Source: Pseudomonadota bacterium
GTDB lineage: Bacteria > Pseudomonadota > Gammaproteobacteria > Acidiferrobacterales > UBA6901
Reading direction: 5' to 3'
Length of the DNA stretch: 40,696 nt
Assembly: GCA_021790335.1 (NCBI GenBank)
Contig: JAJYEE010000023.1
Span: 1-40,696 of the forward strand
Shown here: piece after piece, positions 33,927 to 40,696 of the stretch
How the letters are laid out: each line of letters begins with the position of its first letter
How positions within the stretch are numbered: the first letter of the stretch is position 1
Translations under genes and position numbers: made by a program
The notes under the pieces: generated by a model
What the model was told of the DNA's origin: nothing
Seen by the model: the letters and a program-made list of their open reading frames with translations, nothing else
The model's database searches: none

Positions 33927-35002
33927 GCGCCGCCTATCCCGCCCGCTACTGGCACCGGCTCGCGGATGGCCGCATCCAGTGCGACCTGTGCCCGCGCGAC
34001 TGCCGGCTGAACGACGGCCAGCGTGGAGCATGTTTCGTGCGCCAACGCATCGGCGATGGAATGGTGCTGACCACCTACGGACGCTCATCGGGATTCTGCA
34101 TCGATCCCATCGAGAAAAAACCGCTGAATCATTTCTTTCCCGGATCGAGCGTCCTGTCCTTCGGCACCGCCGGCTGCAACCTTGCCTGCAAATTCTGCCA
34201 GAACTGGGACATCAGCAAATCGCGCGATTTCGACCGCCTCGCCGACCAGGCCTCCGCCCAGGAGATCGCCGTCGCCGCGCAGCAGGCTGGCTGCGAAAGC
34301 GTAGCGTTCACCTATAACGATCCGGTCATATTCGCCGAGTACGCGATGGACGTGGCCGATGCCTGCCATGCCCGCGGCATCCACACCGTGGCGGTAACTG
34401 CCGGCTACGTGCACCCCGAACCGCGCCGCGATTTCTTTGCCAAGATCGACGCCGCCAACGTCGACCTCAAGGCGTTCAGCGATGATTTTTACTTCAAGCT
34501 CACCGGTGCACATTTGCAGCCGGTGCTCGACACGCTGCAGTATCTGCACCATGAAACCGGTGTATGGCTGGAGATCACGACGCTTCTGATTCCGGGAAAA
34601 AATGACTCCGACGAAGAACTCACGGCGCTCAGCGCGTGGATCGTCGACGCACTCGGCCCGGAAGTACCGCTGCACTTCAGTGCCTTCCACCCGGACTACA
34701 GGATGATGGATGTTCCGCCAACTCCGCCACGCACGCTGCGGCGCGCCCGCGACATCGCCCTGCGCGCCGGGCTGCACTATGTCTACACCGGTAACGTGCA
34801 CGACCTCGCCGGCGGTACGACCTACTGCCCCGGCTGCCACGCACCGCTCATTGAGCGGGACTGGTACGACATCGTCGGCTACCATCTGGACCCCGTCGGG
34901 CGCTGTCCCGCCTGCGGTACGCCGGTCGCCGGCCGTTTCGGCAGGTTCAGCCGCCGGTTCGGCAACCGCCGGATTCCGGTGGCCATTCATCACGGCGGCT
35001 AG
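33923..35002 (+). CDS. amrS: AmmeMemoRadiSam system radical SAM enzyme
   Basis: A 359-residue radical S-adenosylmethionine enzyme. The iron-sulfur site is CNLACKFC (Cys85, Cys89, Cys92, spacing CX3CX2C). An N-terminal cysteine cluster (Cys20, Cys23, Cys27, Cys37 in CDLCPRDC and ACF) may bind a second metal centre, and the C-terminus carries a ribbon-like pair, CPGCH and CPACG. It resembles pyruvate formate-lyase activating enzymes in its core, as is usual for this family. It overlaps AMMECR1 by four bases. The substrate is unknown. Confidence 0.95.
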   Translation: MSAAYPARYWHRLADGRIQCDLCPRDCRLNDGQRGACFVRQRIGDGMVLTTYGRSSGFCIDPIEKKPLNHFFPGSSVLSFGTAGCNLACKFCQNWDISKSRDFDRLADQASAQEIAVAAQQAGCESVAFTYNDPVIFAEYAMDVADACHARGIHTVAVTAGYVHPEPRRDFFAKIDAANVDLKAFSDDFYFKLTGAHLQPVLDTLQYLHHETGVWLEITTLLIPGKNDSDEELTALSAWIVDALGPEVPLHFSAFHPDYRMMDVPPTPPRTLRRARDIALRAGLHYVYTGNVHDLAGGTTYCPGCHAPLIERDWYDIVGYHLDPVGRCPACGTPVAGRFGRFSRRFGNRRIPVAIHHGG

Positions 35003-35024
35003 GCTGCCGGCACCGACACACGCC

Positions 35025-35696
35025 ATGCATCCCCGCGCCCGAACCCGGGAAACACTGGTTCACGTCGCAGCCGACGGCGTCGAACTGGAAGGTGCGCTCG
35101 CCATTCCGGACGCCGCGCTCGGCGCCGTGTTGTTCGCGCACGGCAGCGGAAGCAGCCGCCACAGCCCGCGCAACAACTACGTTGCGGAAGCCCTCCAGCA
35201 AGCCGGCCTCGCCACCCTTCTGATCGACCTCCTTTCGCAGTCCGAAGACCTCGTTTACGCGGCGCGCTTCGACATTCCGCTGCTCACACGCCGGCTTCTA
35301 GCCGCCACCCGCTGGCTGCGCGAGTACCCGGGAAGCGCACAACTTGCCATCGGCTATTTCGGCGCCAGCACAGGCGCTGCAGCAGCGCTGCAGGCGGCCG
35401 CAGCACCGGGAAACCGCATCGCGGCGGTGGTGTCGCGGGGAGGCCGGCCCGACCTGGCCGGACCCGATGCCTTGCGCCAGGTGCGGGCACCAACATTGCT
35501 GATCGTGGGCGGACGCGACGAAGAGGTCATCTCGCTCAACCGCCAGGCATACGCGCTCATGGATTGCGAGCGCGCGCTCGAAATTGTCCCCGGTGCCACC
35601 CACCTGTTCGAGGAGCCAGGAGCCCTGGCGCAGGTGGCAGCGCTGGCCGCGCAATGGTTCGGACGCTACCTGACGTCCCCCAGCGGGCACAGCTGA
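35025..35696 (+). CDS. Alpha/beta hydrolase of the dienelactone-hydrolase type
   Basis: A 223-residue cytosolic alpha/beta hydrolase. The catalytic triad can be placed: Ser115 in the nucleophile elbow GASTG, Asp165 in GGRDEEV and His193 in GATHLF. The oxyanion segment is FAHGSGSSRHSPRN. It begins 22 bp after the radical SAM gene. In some bacteria this hydrolase is fused to a phosphoribosyltransferase domain; here a separate phosphoribosyltransferase gene lies 0.5 kb away on the other strand. Its stop codon sits in the loop of a large inverted repeat. Confidence 0.88.
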   Translation: MHPRARTRETLVHVAADGVELEGALAIPDAALGAVLFAHGSGSSRHSPRNNYVAEALQQAGLATLLIDLLSQSEDLVYAARFDIPLLTRRLLAATRWLREYPGSAQLAIGYFGASTGAAAALQAAAAPGNRIAAVVSRGGRPDLAGPDALRQVRAPTLLIVGGRDEEVISLNRQAYALMDCERALEIVPGATHLFEEPGALAQVAALAAQWFGRYLTSPSGHS

Positions 35697-35721
35697 CTCT
35701 GTGCCCGCCGCGGGACGTCAG
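35670..35721. terminator. 52-bp inverted repeat over two converging stop codons
   Basis: Outer arms CTGACGTCCC (35670-35679) and GGGACGTCAG (35712-35721) are perfect, as are inner arms GCGGGCACAG (35683-35692) and CTGTGCCCGC (35699-35708). They are separated by 3-nt interruptions in which the middle bases also pair, giving 21 of 23 paired positions and a 6-nt loop. The hydrolase stop (35694-35696) is in the loop and the CBS-gene stop (35718-35720) in the right outer arm. No T-tract flanks it. It is most simply a bidirectional 3'-end structure. Confidence 0.75.
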
Positions 35722-36173
35722 GCGACATCGGGATCATCGTCGGTCGAAACGGGAAACCTGTCACGCAGCAACTGGCCCAGCAGGCGGCAGGCGTCGGTCA
35801 TCGTGAAAATCCCCGCCAGCCGGCCTTCCTTCACCACCAGCGCCGAGCCGATGTGCTGCTGCGCCATGTGCAGCAGCACGCAGTCGAGGCGCTCGGCTAC
35901 GTCCACGACGTACGCCTGCGGCAAATAGACTTCCCGTACCCGCAGTGCCTGCGCCGATGGCAAGTGCACGCCGGTTCCCATGGCCAGCGAGACATCGCGC
36001 TCACTGATCACGCCCACAAGCGTTCCCTGATCCTTCACCGGAAGATGCCTGATGGCGTGGCGTTCCATCATGTCGCACGCCGTCCTGACCGACTCTTCTA
36101 TTGCGATCGAATAGGGAAACGGGGTCATGACCGACATGACCTGGGGCGGATGTTTCAGGTTCGAAAGAGGCAT
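35718..36173 (-). CDS. Tandem CBS-domain protein
   Basis: A 151-residue protein made of two CBS domains, modules that bind adenosyl ligands and act as energy or ligand sensors. The first begins about MTPFPYSIAIEESVRTACDMM and contains IRHLPVKDQGTLVGVISERDV. The second begins about VREVYLPQAYVV and contains SALVVKEGRLAGIFTMTDACR. The start is taken at 36173; an ATG at 36137 is possible. It is 40 bp behind the phosphoribosyltransferase on the same strand and probably in the same transcript. Confidence 0.88.
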   Translation of the reverse strand: MPLSNLKHPPQVMSVMTPFPYSIAIEESVRTACDMMERHAIRHLPVKDQGTLVGVISERDVSLAMGTGVHLPSAQALRVREVYLPQAYVVDVAERLDCVLLHMAQQHIGSALVVKEGRLAGIFTMTDACRLLGQLLRDRFPVSTDDDPDVA

Positions 36174-36213
36174 GCGACAGGTCCGTGCTGCAAGCGGTGT
36201 CCGGCTGACGCCG

Positions 36214-36879
36214 CTAGAGAGTCTGCCCTGGGGAGCCGCCGCCTGCCGGCTGGGCCGGCGCAGCCAGTACGGCGATGACTTCGGCGTCTTCGACCTGGGG
36301 AAAATCACGATAGAACTGACCGACCGCGGAAAAGTACTCGGGTGCATCCAGGCATACGACCTCGTCGGCCAGCGCCTGCACCCTGCGCAGGGTGTCGGGA
36401 GGAGATACAGGCACTGCCGCGATCAGCCGCTGCGGCTGTCTGGCGCGCACCGAACGCAGCGCCGAAATCATGGTCGCTCCCGTGGCCAGTCCGTCGTCGA
36501 CCACGATCACCACCCGGTGCGCAGGATCGATAGGCGGCCGCACCGGCGTATACCGCGCACGCCGGGCGCGCATCACCGCAAGCTCCTTCTGCCGCTGTGC
36601 TTCCAGGTACTCCTCGGATGCTCCGGCGCTGCGTGCATGGTCGGCAATGTAGGTCCCGCCCTCCTCGTCCACCGAGCCGACCGCAAGCTCGGGGTTGTGC
36701 GGCGCGCCGATCTTGCGCACCAGCACCACATCAAGTTCACCGCCCAGCACGTCGGCGATCACGCGACCCATCGGCACCGCTCCGCGGGGGATCGCAAGCA
36801 CCAGCGGATTCTGTCCCTTGTACCGGACCAAATGCCGCACCAGCTGACGCGCTGCATCGTCCCGGTCGCGAAAAATCAT
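36214..36879 (-). CDS. Phosphoribosyltransferase-family protein
   Basis: A 221-residue type I phosphoribosyltransferase fold. The PRPP-binding loop is VVIVVDDGLATGATM (about 120-134). The N-terminal half has LVLAIPRGAVPMGRVIADVLGG and VRKIGAPHNPELAVGSV, typical of the uncharacterised group often fused to dienelactone-hydrolase-like domains. The start at 36879 is supported by GGGGTG just upstream. The same frame stays open far upstream across metH, but that is coding shadow. It is divergent from metH and followed by the CBS gene. The substrate base is unknown; this group may not be a true nucleotide-salvage enzyme. Confidence 0.85.
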   Translation of the reverse strand: MIFRDRDDAARQLVRHLVRYKGQNPLVLAIPRGAVPMGRVIADVLGGELDVVLVRKIGAPHNPELAVGSVDEEGGTYIADHARSAGASEEYLEAQRQKELAVMRARRARYTPVRPPIDPAHRVVIVVDDGLATGATMISALRSVRARQPQRLIAAVPVSPPDTLRRVQALADEVVCLDAPEYFSAVGQFYRDFPQVEDAEVIAVLAAPAQPAGGGSPGQTL

Positions 36880-37038
36880 GGTTGCACCCCGCACTCTGCG
36901 GACACCGCGCTTACCCCTTGGCAGTGTAGGCCCATTACCTGTCCGCCGGCAATCGACCGTGCCCGGGCGCAGCCGCCGGAAGCAATTTGCTCGGCTTTTC
37001 GCTAAACTTGAGCGCCATTCCACAGCCCTTTCCAAAAA

Positions 37039-40696
<3,658 letters not shown>

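Noticed and set aside
36880-37038. Cobalamin or S-adenosylhomocysteine riboswitch upstream of metH
   Set aside because: No B12 box or recognisable SAH-riboswitch core is present in the 159-bp gap.

Overview
The window is about 40.7 kb of gene-dense, high-GC chromosomal DNA. It reads as core genome of a gammaproteobacterium. The evidence is the block trigger factor-clpP-clpX-lon-HU behind a tRNA cluster and folD, the order leuC-leuD-leuB-asd-fimV (both arrangements are familiar from Pseudomonas and relatives), a gamma-type Asd and a FimV. The genus cannot be named from the sequence. A c-type cytochrome fused to DUF302 and the overall gene style would suit a sulfur- or iron-oxidising or phototrophic lineage, but that is inference. 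I see no insertion sequence, prophage, CRISPR array or rRNA.

Layout. Positions 1-6.6 kb hold a proteostasis block on the minus strand: HU (cut by the window edge), Lon, ClpX, ClpP and trigger factor. Positions 6.7-7.4 kb hold five tRNA genes (Leu, Lys, His, Arg, Pro), also minus. Positions 7.7-14.2 kb hold a mixed segment: folD, a small lipoprotein, a short-type pgi, the zinc peptidase mtfA, a SET-domain methyltransferase, a secreted dihaem cytochrome c-DUF302 fusion with a second secreted DUF302 protein, and a four-helix membrane protein. Positions 14.4-15.8 kb hold thyA-folA. Positions 15.9-23.6 kb hold fimV, asd, leuB, leuD and leuC on the minus strand. A divergent LysR regulator with a coupled unknown gene follows. 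Positions 25-28.6 kb hold a minus-strand chorismate synthase group: a small unknown protein, aroC, a SAM methyltransferase and an MFS transporter. A MipA/OmpV outer-membrane protein follows.

Positions 29.9-35.7 kb are the most unusual part. They form a plus-strand convoy of a zincin metallopeptidase, an ATP-grasp ligase, a hotdog thioesterase, the three AmmeMemoRadiSam genes (Memo, AMMECR1, radical SAM) and an alpha/beta hydrolase. Stop-start overlaps run through it. A CBS-domain protein and a phosphoribosyltransferase (minus) and metH (plus, cut by the window end) complete the window.

How the genes work together: Lon/ClpXP/trigger factor handle protein folding and turnover. FolD, ThyA, FolA and MetH form a one-carbon/folate set spread over the window. 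LeuBCD, Asd and AroC are amino-acid biosynthesis. The best candidates for undescribed biology are the metallopeptidase/ATP-grasp pair with its AmmeMemoRadiSam neighbours, the cytochrome-DUF302 tandem, the lone SET methyltransferase, and U-tract-less hairpins at every convergent gene junction. The clearest of these is a 52-bp inverted repeat covering both stop codons near 35.7 kb.
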